NCBI RefSeq assembly: GCF_001982615.1
Contig: NZ_MLCO01000054.1
Location: forward strand, 1 to 64,000
Source of the DNA: Teichococcus deserti
Lineage (GTDB): Bacteria; Pseudomonadota; Alphaproteobacteria; Acetobacterales; Acetobacteraceae
Length of the DNA: 64,000 bases
Reading direction: 5' to 3'
This document shows, piece by piece, positions 25,001 to 32,321 of this stretch (the first letter of the stretch is position 1; every line of letters starts with the position of its first letter). The notes under the pieces are model-generated. The model was not told the DNA's origin, did not search any database, and was given only the letters and a program-made list of their open reading frames with translations. Position numbers and translations under genes: made by a program.

Positions 25001-26997
25001 TGATCGCCGCCGGCGCCTCGCTGGCCGAGCTGCAGGCCGAGGCCGAGGCCAAGCTGTCCTATATCCGCGGCATCCGCTTCGGGCTGATCGCCGACATCAT
25101 CACCAGCCAGATCGGCCTGCTGCGCAGCCTGCGCGGCCTGCCGCCGGAGCCCGGGCGCGACGCCTTCGAGGCGCGGCTGGCCGGCGAGCCGGGCCTGGCC
25201 ATCGCCGCCTGCTGGCACTGGATCCGCCGGCTGCAGGCGGCGGTGCATGACGGCGCGCCGGCCGCCGCGCTGGACTTCGCCGCCCGCGCCGAGCCGCTGC
25301 TCTGGACCACCGCCGGCCATCTGGAGATGGCCGAGTTCCATTTCTATGCCGGGCTGGCGCACGGCCAGCTGGAGGCCGCGGCGGCCCCGGCGGCGCCGGG
25401 CGCCGCGCTGCTGGCGCATCAGGCGCAGCTGCGCCTCTGGGCCGCCGAGGCGCCCGACAACTTCCTGGCCCGGGCCGCGCTGCTGGATGCCGTCGTCGCG
25501 GCGGTGGCCGGCGACACGGTCGCGGCGCTGCGCCAGGCCGAGGCCGCCATCGCCGCCGCCCGCGCGCATGGCCTGCCGCAGGTCGAGGCGCTGGCGCAGG
25601 AATGCGCCGCCGGGCTCTATCGCGGGCTCGGCCTGCCGACGCCGGCGCTGGCGCATCTGCAGGCGGCGCGCGAGGCCTGCCTGCGCTGGGGCGCCACCGG
25701 CCCGCTGCAGCGCCTGGCGCCGCTGCACCGCGCGCTGGCGCCGGCGGGCGCGGTGCCGCCGCTGCTGCCGTCCCCCGCCGCTGCTCCTGCTGGCTCCCCT
25801 GCCGGCTCCGATGCCGACCCGGCCGGCTTCGACCTGGCCAGCCTGGTGCGCGGCTCCCAGGCGGTGGCCGGCGAGGCCGGGCTCGAGGCCACGCTGCAGG
25901 CGCTGATGACCACGGTGCTGGAACATGCCGGGGCCGGGCGCGGGCTGCTGATCCTGCCGCGCAGCGGCGAGCTGCGCGTCGCCGCCGAGGCCGAGCTCAG
26001 CGCGGAGGGCATCGCCGTCACCATCCACGAGGCGCGGGCGGGCGATGCGGCGCTGACCGAGGACGCCGTGCCGCTGGCCGTCATCGGCCAGGCGCTGGAG
26101 ACCCAGGCCGCCGTGCTGATCGGCGATGCGGGCCAGCCGCATGGCTTCCTGGACGATCCCTGGTTCGCCGCGCGGCCGACGCGCTCGGTGCTGTGCCTGC
26201 CGCTGCTGCGCCAGGCCAGGCTGGCCGGGCTGCTGTTCCTGGAGAACCGGCTGGCGCCGCATGTCTTCACCGAGGCGCGCCTGACCGTGCTGCGGCTGCT
26301 GGCGGCACAGGCGGCGATCGCGCTGGAGAACGCGCTGCTCGGCGAGAAGGAGGCGCTGCTCAAGGAGATGCACCACCGGGTCAAGAACAACCTGCAGCTG
26401 ATCAGCAGCCTGCTGAACCTGCAGGCCTCGCGCATCGCCGACCCGCAGACGGCGGCGCTGTTCGCCGACAGCCGCGACCGGGTGCGCTCGATGGCGCTGG
26501 TGCACGAGAACCTCTACCGCGCCGGCGACTATGCGCGGGTGGCCATGCGGCGGCATCTGGGCGCGCTGTGCAGCCAGCTGCTGCGCGCGCATCGCCCGCC
26601 GGGACAGGAGATCCGGCTGGTGGCGGAGATCGCCGAGCTGCATCTCGACCTGGACAAGGCGGTGGCCTGCGGGCTGATCGTCAACGAGCTGGTCTCCAAC
26701 GCCTTCAAGCACGCCTTCGCCGGCCGCGCCGGGGGCCGCATCCTGGTGCGGCTGACCCAGACCGGGCCGGGCGAGGCGCGGCTGCTGGTCGCCGATGACG
26801 GCGCCGGCTTCGCGCAGGGCGCGCCCGAGCTGGAGGCGGCGGAGACGCTCGGGCTGCAGCTGGTCGGCGACCTGGCGGCGCAGCTGCGCGGCCGGGTCAC
26901 GGCGGAGAGCGCCGCGGAAGGCGCCCCGGAAGGCGCTGGCGAAGGCGGCGGCGGCGCCCGCTTCGCCATCGATTTCCCGCTGGCGGCGGCGGGCTAG
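22015..26997 (+). CDS. Kinase-like / AAA-ATPase / GAF / histidine kinase, 1660 aa
   Basis: A multidomain signalling protein. Residues 1-260 form a eukaryote-like Ser/Thr kinase domain with HRDLRP at 116-121, GFG in place of DFG at 136-138, APE at 159-161 and DLYALG at 175-180. A P-loop ATPase follows, with Walker A GPAGVGKS about 310 and Walker B LLLFLDDIQWLD about 436, and then a long helical, TPR-like region. A GAF domain lies at about 1285-1425. The C-terminus is an HWE/HisKA_2-type histidine kinase (EMHHRVKNNLQ about 1452) and an HATPase domain (ADDGAGF about 1592). No membrane helices, so it is cytosolic. The kinase lobe lacks a clear ATP-anchoring Lys and the metal-binding Asn and Asp. 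Its stop shares CTAG with the convergent FixJ-like gene. Confidence 0.9.
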   Translation: MPLPPDRLALLASDGVTRLCRAAAPPMLLLAAEAASDLGAALLDRAWALAPRLDPGWAAVPGARLTLADGSPALRLSDAGGTPLRPGQALPPPVVARIACGAAAALRGVHAAGLVHRDLRPAHLLADAAGGVRLTGFGRARAPEAAPPPLPGEMLPYAAPEQTGRVGRPVDARSDLYALGVILYEQLAGRPPFAARDAAELIHAHLARPPAPFAPALQAAAPALTAIVLRLLQKPAEDRYQSAAGLEADLRRCLDGAVFAPGFVPGSGDIPDRLRIPDRLQGRAAELARLTAEFEAVAAEGSARLALVAGPAGVGKSALVQALRAGLVPDRALLAGGKCEQFRRDDPYAALAQAMQGLLRRLLALSGAAQAEWRERLQAALGRNAAVLRGLLPELERLLGRLAPVEPLAPPEEALRFRRVLAAFLAAFARAERPLLLFLDDIQWLDAASLALLEGLAAALPRHLLLVMAYRDEALPQGHPLGHPLAAAFAAAGVPVARLTLAPLPPAALQALLAEALHATPGELAPLSALLAEKTGGNPFFAGHFLSDLAEEGSLSFDPAARRWRWDLAGIAARPATTNVVALMAGRLVRLAAAPRDLLATLACLGGTASAARLAAAAGDTPAAVEDALRPALDAGLAVLAGGGYGFPHDRIQEAAYALLPEADRPARHLAIARRLAPHLAGDEAALPELVGQYNRGLALVDDPAERDRLAGLNLAAGRLARRGTAFAAALGHFEAAAALLPPGAAPDRRFACAFGRAESLFLTGAPEAAEAALRRLMATPLAAADRAAAAALLVTLLTAQDRIEHAVEACLAFLAESGTAWSPHPGPEAPWHEYRLLRQEMAGRPIAGLAGLPPAGDAATAAFMDVLAAVLPPAFFSDQNLVCLVLCRMARISLAEGRCDASALGFAYLGMVLGPFFGEFRDGFAFGALGQALVEQAQAPRYEARVRMCFAYHVAPWTWPVARSLPLLRRAFATAVEVGDVTYCGFCACTLVTSLIAAGASLAELQAEAEAKLSYIRGIRFGLIADIITSQIGLLRSLRGLPPEPGRDAFEARLAGEPGLAIAACWHWIRRLQAAVHDGAPAAALDFAARAEPLLWTTAGHLEMAEFHFYAGLAHGQLEAAAAPAAPGAALLAHQAQLRLWAAEAPDNFLARAALLDAVVAAVAGDTVAALRQAEAAIAAARAHGLPQVEALAQECAAGLYRGLGLPTPALAHLQAAREACLRWGATGPLQRLAPLHRALAPAGAVPPLLPSPAAAPAGSPAGSDADPAGFDLASLVRGSQAVAGEAGLEATLQALMTTVLEHAGAGRGLLILPRSGELRVAAEAELSAEGIAVTIHEARAGDAALTEDAVPLAVIGQALETQAAVLIGDAGQPHGFLDDPWFAARPTRSVLCLPLLRQARLAGLLFLENRLAPHVFTEARLTVLRLLAAQAAIALENALLGEKEALLKEMHHRVKNNLQLISSLLNLQASRIADPQTAALFADSRDRVRSMALVHENLYRAGDYARVAMRRHLGALCSQLLRAHRPPGQEIRLVAEIAELHLDLDKAVACGLIVNELVSNAFKHAFAGRAGGRILVRLTQTGPGEARLLVADDGAGFAQGAPELEAAETLGLQLVGDLAAQLRGRVTAESAAEGAPEGAGEGGGGARFAIDFPLAAAG

Positions 26998-27617
26998 TCT
27001 CCCGTCGCCAGCCGGTCGGCGGCGCGCACCAGGTCGGCCAGGCTGCGCAGCCCCATCTTGCGCATCAGCTGCATGCGGTGGCCCTTCACCGTCGCCTCGC
27101 TGATGCCGATATGGCCCGCGATCTGCTTGTTCATCTGGCCCGCGGCGACCAGCGCCATCACCTCGCGCTCGCGCGGCGACAGCCCGTCATGCGCGGCGCG
27201 CAGCGCGGCCTGGGCCTGGCGCCGGCCGCGGCGCGCGGCATCCTCGGCCAGGGCGGCATGGATGGTGTCCAGCAGGTCCTGGTTGCGCACCGGCTTGGTG
27301 AAGAAGTCGAAGGCGCCCGCCTTCATCGCCTTGACCGCCATCGGCACGTCGGCATGGCCGCTGATGAAGATCACCGGCAGGTCGAGGCCGTCGCGCCGCA
27401 GCCCGGCGAAGACCGCCAGCCCGCTCTGCCCCGGCAGGCGGACGTCGAGCACCAGGCAGCCGCCGCCGCGGCGCCGCGGCGAGGCCAGGAAGTCGCCCGG
27501 CGCGGCGAACAGCGCCGGGCGCAGCCCGACCGAGAGCAGCAGCTCGCCGATCGCCTCCAGCACGTCCGGATCGTCGTCCACCACATGGACGAAGCCCTGC
27601 TCAGCGGGGGGCGGCAT
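26994..27617 (-). CDS. FixJ-like response regulator (receiver + LuxR HTH)
   Basis: A 207-residue regulator. The receiver domain has acidic residues VVDDDPD near the N-terminus, phosphoacceptor Asp58 in VLDVRLPG and the conserved Lys in FFTKPV. The C-terminal LuxR-type helix-turn-helix covers about residues 140-200 (LSPREREVMALVAAGQMNKQIA, then ISEATVKGHR). This is the FixJ/TtrR architecture. The gene overlaps the end of the upstream FixL-like histidine kinase by 17 bp, which marks it as the kinase's cognate output. Target genes unknown. Confidence 0.93.
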   Translation of the reverse strand: MPPPAEQGFVHVVDDDPDVLEAIGELLLSVGLRPALFAAPGDFLASPRRRGGGCLVLDVRLPGQSGLAVFAGLRRDGLDLPVIFISGHADVPMAVKAMKAGAFDFFTKPVRNQDLLDTIHAALAEDAARRGRRQAQAALRAAHDGLSPREREVMALVAAGQMNKQIAGHIGISEATVKGHRMQLMRKMGLRSLADLVRAADRLATGD

Positions 27618-29100
27618 GCTGCGCGCCGGCCGCGGGCAGGTCTATCTCGAAGCGGCTGCCGGCCTCGCCGGCCGCCAGCCGGATGCTGCCGCCATGCGCC
27701 TCGAGGATCGAGCGGCAGATCGACAGGCCGAGCCCCATGCCGCCCGGCTTGGTGGTGAAGAGCGGGTCGAAGATGCGGTCGGCGACCGCCGGCGCGACCC
27801 CCGGCCCGTCATCGGCGATGCTGAGCAGCAGACGCCCCTCCGCCGCGCGCGCCGCCAGGGTGATGGTGCCGCCGCCATCCTCCAGCGCCTCGCGCGCGTT
27901 CAGCACCAGGTTCATCACCACCTGCTGCAGCTGCACCCGCACGCCCTCCACCGCCAGGTCGGCGGGCAGGGCGCTGCGCAGCGCGATGCCGGCGCGCTTC
28001 AGCTCGGCGCGCATCAGCAGCAGCACGTCCTCGACCAGCGGGGCAAGGGCCAGCCGCTCCCGCTCCGGCGCGGCGTTGCGGGCCATCGCGCGGATGCTGT
28101 CGATCACCTCGGCCGCGCGGTGGCCGTTGCGCACCACGCGGCGCGCCGCCTCCTCGGCGCGGGCGACGTTGCGCTCGGGCGCCGCCAGCCAGCGCAGGCA
28201 GGCCTCGGCATTGGTGATCGCCGCCATCAGCGGCTGGTTCACCTCATGCGCGATCGAGACGGCGAGCTCGCCCAGCACCGCCAGGCGCGAGGCATGGGCG
28301 AGCTCGGCCTGGGCGCGGCGCAGCGCCTCCTCGGCGGCGCGGCGCCGGGTCATGTCGGTGAAGACGACGACGGCGCCGGCCAGGCTGCCGGCCTCGCCGG
28401 GCACCGGGGCGCTGCTGTCGTCGATCGGCACCTCGCGGCCGTCGCGGGCGCGCAGCACGGTATGCGCCGGCAGCCCCTCGGTCACGCCGCTGCGCAGGGC
28501 GGCGGCGGCCGGATCGGCCACCGGCTCCCCGGTCAGCTGGTTCTCCAGCCGGAACACCTCGGCGATCGGGCGGCCCAGCGCCTCGGCCTGGCTCCAGCCG
28601 GTCAGCGCCTCGGCCACCGGGTTCATGAAGCTGACGGCGGCGCCGGCATCGGTGGCGATGACGCCGTCGCCGATGCTGGACAGGGTGGTGGCGTAGCGCC
28701 GCTCGCTGGCGCGCAGCTTGCGCTCGGCGGCGTGCTTGTGCAGCGCCATCTCGATGGCGGTGGCCAGCTGCAGCTCCTCGAAGGGCTTCAGCAGATAGCC
28801 GAAGGGCTCGGTGTCGGTGGCGCGGCGGACGGTGGGCGCATCGGCATAGGCGGTCAGGAAGACCACCGGGATCTGGCAGCGGTCGCGCAGCGCCTGGGCG
28901 GCGGCGATGCCATCCATGCTGCCCTCCAGGCGGATGTCCATCAGCACCAGCTCGGCCCGGCTGGCGATGGCCCGGGCCACCGCCTCCTCGCCGCGGGCGA
29001 TGCTGCCGGCGACGCTGTGGCCGAGGGCCGCCAGCTGCTGCGCCAGGTCGCGGGCGACCACCCGGTCATCCTCGACGATCAAGATCCGAGCCGGTGTCAT
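27601..29100 (-). CDS. Hybrid histidine kinase: receiver-PAS-HisKA-HATPase
   Basis: A 499-residue cytosolic sensor. An N-terminal receiver domain has phosphoacceptor Asp55 (VLMDIRLEG) and a Lys in LLKPFEE. A PAS domain follows at about 140-260 (SIGDGVIATDAGAAVSFMNP), then HisKA with SIAHEVNQPL near residue 283 and an HATPase domain from about 380 (SIADDGPGV, MGLGLSICRSI). The His box is typical of FixL-type kinases. The start ATG at 29100 directly precedes the receiver domain; the frame is open 13 codons further. The 17-bp overlap with the FixJ-like gene makes them a kinase/regulator pair. The N-terminal receiver means it can itself take phosphate from another kinase. Confidence 0.92.
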   Translation of the reverse strand: MTPARILIVEDDRVVARDLAQQLAALGHSVAGSIARGEEAVARAIASRAELVLMDIRLEGSMDGIAAAQALRDRCQIPVVFLTAYADAPTVRRATDTEPFGYLLKPFEELQLATAIEMALHKHAAERKLRASERRYATTLSSIGDGVIATDAGAAVSFMNPVAEALTGWSQAEALGRPIAEVFRLENQLTGEPVADPAAAALRSGVTEGLPAHTVLRARDGREVPIDDSSAPVPGEAGSLAGAVVVFTDMTRRRAAEEALRRAQAELAHASRLAVLGELAVSIAHEVNQPLMAAITNAEACLRWLAAPERNVARAEEAARRVVRNGHRAAEVIDSIRAMARNAAPERERLALAPLVEDVLLLMRAELKRAGIALRSALPADLAVEGVRVQLQQVVMNLVLNAREALEDGGGTITLAARAAEGRLLLSIADDGPGVAPAVADRIFDPLFTTKPGGMGLGLSICRSILEAHGGSIRLAAGEAGSRFEIDLPAAGAQHAAPR

Positions 29101-29205
29101 CCTGTCCCCGATGCCGCGCCATGGCCGCCGCATACCCAACGCATGCCCCTGGCGCCGGGATTACGCCCCCCGGCAGGGCAGGGCAATGGCGAGGGGGCGC
29201 CCTGG

Positions 29206-30849
29206 TCAGTCCCCCAGCAGCGCCGCGGCCACCGCCTCGGAGAAGCGCAGCGCCCGCCCGTCCAGCAGCAGGCGCTCCGGATCGGCCGGGTCGGGCGCCA
29301 TCGGCGGCAGCCCGGCCGCGGCCAGCGCCCGGGCGCAGCCCGGCCAGTCGGGCGCGGCCGCGTCGTCCGGCTCGTTCAGCGAGGCCCAGGACAGCGTGCC
29401 CAGCACGTCGCTGCCGAAGCCATGCGCCTCGTCCCAGCGGGCGCCGTGGTCCAGCAGGATGCCGGCCAGCGCCGCGTCGCCGCGGAACACGGCGAGGTTC
29501 AGCGCCGAGGCCTGCCAGTCGCCGCCCGGCGTCGCCACCGGCCAGCCCAGCGCCACCATCAGCCGCGCGGCCCCGGTCGCGCCGGCCGCGACGCTGTCGG
29601 GCAGCAGGCGCAGCAGTGTCGCGGGCAGGCCGCCCGGCAGGTCGGGCCGCGCGGCCTGCAGGCGGCGCGCCGTGGCGGCATCGCCGCGGGCGCAGGCGGC
29701 GCCGAATTCCTCCTCGGTGGACAGCTCCTCGGCGGCGCCGGCGGCCTGCAGCAGGGCGGCCACCTCGACCAGGCCGCGCCGGGCGGCCAGGCGCCAGGCG
29801 CTGGCCCCCTCCGCGTCGCGCGCCGCCGGATCGGCGCCGGCGGCCAGCAGGGCGGCGACATGGCGCGGCGAGCGGCCAAGCGCGATGGCGCGCAGCAGCG
29901 GCGGGCCCAGCCGGCTGCCGGGCAGCACCTCCTCAGGGTCGCCGCCATGGGCCAGCAGCAGTTCCAGCGCCCCGGCCCCCGGCAGGTCGAGCGCCCGGTG
30001 GACCGCGTTGGTGCCGCGGACGCGGGCGCCGTGCCGCAGCAGCAGCCGGGCGCAGTCCGGGCTTTCCAGCGAATGGTAGAGGGATTCGTTGTCGTTCGGA
30101 TCGGCGCCCGCCTGCAGCAGCAGCGCGGTCAGCGCCGGGTCGCGGTTCACCCCGGCCGCGCCATAGAGCGCCGAGAGCGGCATGGCGTCATCCGGCGCGG
30201 CCAGCGAGGCCGGGGGGTAGCGGTTGCCGATGCGCTGGTTCGGATCGGCGCCGGCCTGCAGCAGCCAGCCGGCGCAGCGCTGCAGCGGCGCGCGGAAGTC
30301 TTCCAGCTGCAGCAGGCCGGAATGGGTCACCGCCACCAGCGGCGGCAGGGCGAGCGGGCCGGCAGGGCGGTGCAGCCAGCCCGGATCGGCGGCCAGGGCG
30401 GCGGCCAGCCGCGCGGCATCGCCGGTGGCGCAGGCGACCGCCAGGTCATCGGCCAGTGCCGGATGGGCACGCAGAAGCCGCAGGGCCAGGGCCGGCCGCG
30501 CCCGCCCCGCGCCACCCGCGACGTCGCCGCCATAGGCCAGCGTCAGCCAGCGGTCGCGCCGGGCCAACGGGGCCTCGCGGGCGAAGGCCTCGGCCTCGAC
30601 CCGCAGCGCGAGCGCGGCCCAGGAGACGAAGCCGAGCCCGCGCGCCAGGCAGGACTGCGCGTCATGCAGCCGCAGATCCATGGCGGCGATCGTGGTGGAC
30701 GAGCGGCCGGCGGCGGCGGGCAGGAAGCGGGCGAAGCGGTCCAGCGCTTCGGGTGCGCCGGCGCGATACTGGCGCAGCAGCTGCTTCGCCTGCTTCTTCA
30801 GATGCTCGAGGCTGGCCCGCGGGGGCAGGCTTGGCGGCGGGGTGACCAT
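29206..30849 (-). CDS. Ankyrin-repeat protein
   Basis: A 547-residue soluble protein. The first ~110 residues are a helical domain (LEHLKKQAKQLLRQYRAG, AQSCLARGLGFVSWAAL) seen at the head of many bacterial ankyrin proteins. The rest is a set of ankyrin-type repeats, for example LLLQAGADPND, LLLRHGARVRG, LLLAHGGDPEE, LLAAGADPAARDAEGASAW and LLDHGARWDEAHG. The start ATG is preceded by GGAGG at good distance; an upstream in-frame start would add 22 non-family residues. Ankyrin repeats bind proteins; the partner is unknown. It follows the sensor kinase on the same strand after 105 bp. Confidence 0.88.
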   Translation of the reverse strand: MVTPPPSLPPRASLEHLKKQAKQLLRQYRAGAPEALDRFARFLPAAAGRSSTTIAAMDLRLHDAQSCLARGLGFVSWAALALRVEAEAFAREAPLARRDRWLTLAYGGDVAGGAGRARPALALRLLRAHPALADDLAVACATGDAARLAAALAADPGWLHRPAGPLALPPLVAVTHSGLLQLEDFRAPLQRCAGWLLQAGADPNQRIGNRYPPASLAAPDDAMPLSALYGAAGVNRDPALTALLLQAGADPNDNESLYHSLESPDCARLLLRHGARVRGTNAVHRALDLPGAGALELLLAHGGDPEEVLPGSRLGPPLLRAIALGRSPRHVAALLAAGADPAARDAEGASAWRLAARRGLVEVAALLQAAGAAEELSTEEEFGAACARGDAATARRLQAARPDLPGGLPATLLRLLPDSVAAGATGAARLMVALGWPVATPGGDWQASALNLAVFRGDAALAGILLDHGARWDEAHGFGSDVLGTLSWASLNEPDDAAAPDWPGCARALAAAGLPPMAPDPADPERLLLDGRALRFSEAVAAALLGD

Positions 30850-31203
30850 GGCAGGACCTCCGTGCGTCGATGGCCGAAGGTCCGCAACGCCGGCAGCACG
30901 AGGGCTGGAAATCACCGTCTGGGCGGCTCAGGCGGGTTGAACCCTTTCCGCGGACCCGGAGGCGGCCTGCACCGCGCGCAGGACGCTTAGCCGGCAGCGG
31001 CCCGCAGGGTCAACCGGCGGCACGGCCAGGACCGGTCCCGGCCCAGGGGTCGCGCCCCTGGGTCCGCACGCCTGCGGCCGCCCGCAATGCTGCCACAGCG
31101 AAGTATGCGTCGACGCGGCGGCGCATCGGGCGTAAGTCTGCCCCCGCCCCGGGGTCGTTCCGACTCACGGGGTGAGGATGCCACCATCCATGGGGACGTG
31201 TTC
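30850..31203. other. Intergenic region with a hairpin, no gene seen
   Basis: 354 bp between the divergent ankyrin and DUF6481 genes. No open frame looks like protein. A perfect 8-bp stem with a 5-base loop (CCCAGGGG-TCGCG-CCCCTGGG) lies at 31042-31062. It has no T-run, so it is more likely a repeat-type hairpin than a terminator. Promoters for both flanking genes must lie here but I cannot place them. Confidence 0.5.
31042..31062. repeat. Hairpin, 8-bp stem with TCGCG loop
   Basis: CCCAGGGG and CCCCTGGG pair perfectly around a 5-base loop. It is isolated in the intergenic region upstream of the DUF6481 gene. It could be a dispersed intergenic repeat or an mRNA 5' structure. Confidence 0.4.
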
Positions 31204-31566
31204 TTGCGTAAGACGAACTACGGCAATGTGAATCAGCGGCTGGACGATGCCGCCAAGGCCAAGCGAGCGCTGCTGGAGGCCTTCAAGGCCCGCCCGGGGC
31301 TGGATGATGCGGAGGTCGCCGCCCGGCGCGCCGAGCGCATCGCCATCGCCGAGGCCCGCGACGCCCGCCAGGCCGCCAAGCGCGCCGAGCGCGAGGCCGA
31401 GCTGGAGCGTGCCCGGCAGGCCCGCGAGGCCGAGGCCGCCGCCAAGGCGGCCGAGCAGCAGGCCGCCGCCGCCGCCCGCGTCGCCAATGCCCGCAAGCGC
31501 CCGAGCCTGACCGCGATCCTGGCCAGCCACGAGGCCGCCAAGGCCGCGCGCAAGGTCGGCCGCTGA
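31204..31566 (+). CDS. DUF6481 family protein (Ala/Arg-rich coiled coil)
   Basis: A 120-residue protein of the DUF6481 type common in alphaproteobacteria. It opens RKTNYGNVNQRLDDAAKAK, followed by a long charged, alanine-rich helix (EARDARQAAKRAEREAELERA) that should form a coiled coil, and a short tail LTAILASHEAAKAA. The TTG at 31204 is preferred as start because GGGGA lies 7 bp upstream and the family N-terminus begins here; GTG at 31198 is possible. A strong intrinsic terminator follows 10 bp after the stop, so it is monocistronic. Function unknown. Confidence 0.78.
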   Translation: MRKTNYGNVNQRLDDAAKAKRALLEAFKARPGLDDAEVAARRAERIAIAEARDARQAAKRAEREAELERARQAREAEAAAKAAEQQAAAAARVANARKRPSLTAILASHEAAKAARKVGR

Positions 31567-31575
31567 AGCTCTGAA

Positions 31576-31610
31576 GGCCCGGCGGGTCGCCCCGCCGGGC
31601 CTGTCTTCTT
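31576..31610 (+). terminator. Rho-independent terminator of the DUF6481 gene
   Basis: A perfect 11-bp GC stem (GGCCCGGCGGG and CCCGCCGGGCC) with a 4-base loop, followed by TGTCTTCTT, starts 9 bp after the DUF6481 stop codon. It is the clearest intrinsic terminator in the window. Confidence 0.85.
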
Positions 31611-31613
31611 GCG

Positions 31614-31727
31614 TCACTCGGCGACCAGGCGGCTCGCCCGGGCGGCCTTGCTGGAGAGCTGCTGCCCGGCCTCCAGGAGGGCGGCGAACTGCTGCGGCGT
31701 GCCGGCGTGGGACTGGCTTGCCCAGCT
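31614..31727 (-). pseudogene. C-terminal gene fragment, unknown (phasin-like helix?)
   Basis: About 36 codons with normal third-position GC read WASQSHAGTPQQF, then ALLEAGQQLSSKAARASRLVAE and a stop. The sequence looks like the helical end of a protein, faintly phasin-like. Upstream of ~31727 the frame loses protein character and no start is found, so it is a remnant. It abuts another gene end on the opposite strand. Confidence 0.3.
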
Positions 31728-31734
31728 CGCGCGC

Positions 31735-31849
31735 GCTCGACCGTGGCGGGGTCCCGCACCGCCTGCCGGATGGCGCCCCGGCGCGGATGCCGGAGCAGCT
31801 GGAGCGCTCGAAGCAGCCGGTGCCGGAGGCGCTGACCGGCCCGGACTGA
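31735..31849 (+). pseudogene. C-terminal gene fragment, unknown
   Basis: In-frame codons with strong third-position GC give LDRGGVPHRLPDGAPARM, then PEQLERSKQPVPEALTGPD and a stop. No start or plausible N-terminal part precedes it. Together with the minus-strand fragment ending at 31614 it looks like the two ends of a deletion. An alternative is a tiny real ORF from the internal ATG at 31787. Confidence 0.28.
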
Positions 31850-31965
31850 CGCGCCGAGCGGGGCCGGCGCCAGTTGTCCCCGCCTTTCACCGCTATCCAC
31901 GTTATCCCCATCTCCCGGGCGCCCCGGTTCCGGTTCATGCAGGTCCCAGGACAGAGGAGCTTGCG

Positions 31966-32229
31966 ATGGATTGGGAGCGTCAGACCGGCGTCCGCATCAC
32001 CCTGAACGGGGCCGACGACGTCGCCGTGGAAGCCGCGGCCGGGGAGCTCCGCGCGCGCTTCGGCAACCGTTTCGCGGTGGTGGGGCGGCGCCGGCAGCGG
32101 TCGCGCGGCGCCATCGAGGTCGAGGGCATGCTGCTGGTCAGCGTCACCGCCAGCGAGGATGCCGGGGCCGCCGACCTGCTCGACCTGCTCTATGCCGGCC
32201 GGGCCCAGGCTGCCGCCGCCGCGGCCTAG
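31966..32229 (+). CDS. Small hypothetical protein (87 aa)
   Basis: An 87-residue protein I cannot assign. It has an alternating strand/helix pattern (VRITLNGADDVAVEAAAGELRA, FAVVGRRR, IEVEGMLLVSVT, DLLDLLYAG), suggesting a small alpha/beta domain. A strong ribosome site (GAGGAG) stands 5-10 bp before the ATG, which supports this start over longer versions of the frame. It is followed by the convergent DMT transporter. Probably cytoplasmic. Confidence 0.65.
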   Translation: MDWERQTGVRITLNGADDVAVEAAAGELRARFGNRFAVVGRRRQRSRGAIEVEGMLLVSVTASEDAGAADLLDLLYAGRAQAAAAAA

Positions 32230-32321
32230 GTCGGGTGGCCTGCGGAAGGCTGCAGGCCCGCCGAACGCGCGGCTTGTTGGATCGCGCGATCCAGCCTTTT
32301 CGGTGATCCCACCGCGCGCCA

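Noticed and set aside
23110-26712. A 1200-codon open frame opposite the large sensor kinase
   Set aside because: No domain-like sequence; the sense strand encodes recognisable kinase, ATPase, GAF and histidine kinase motifs.
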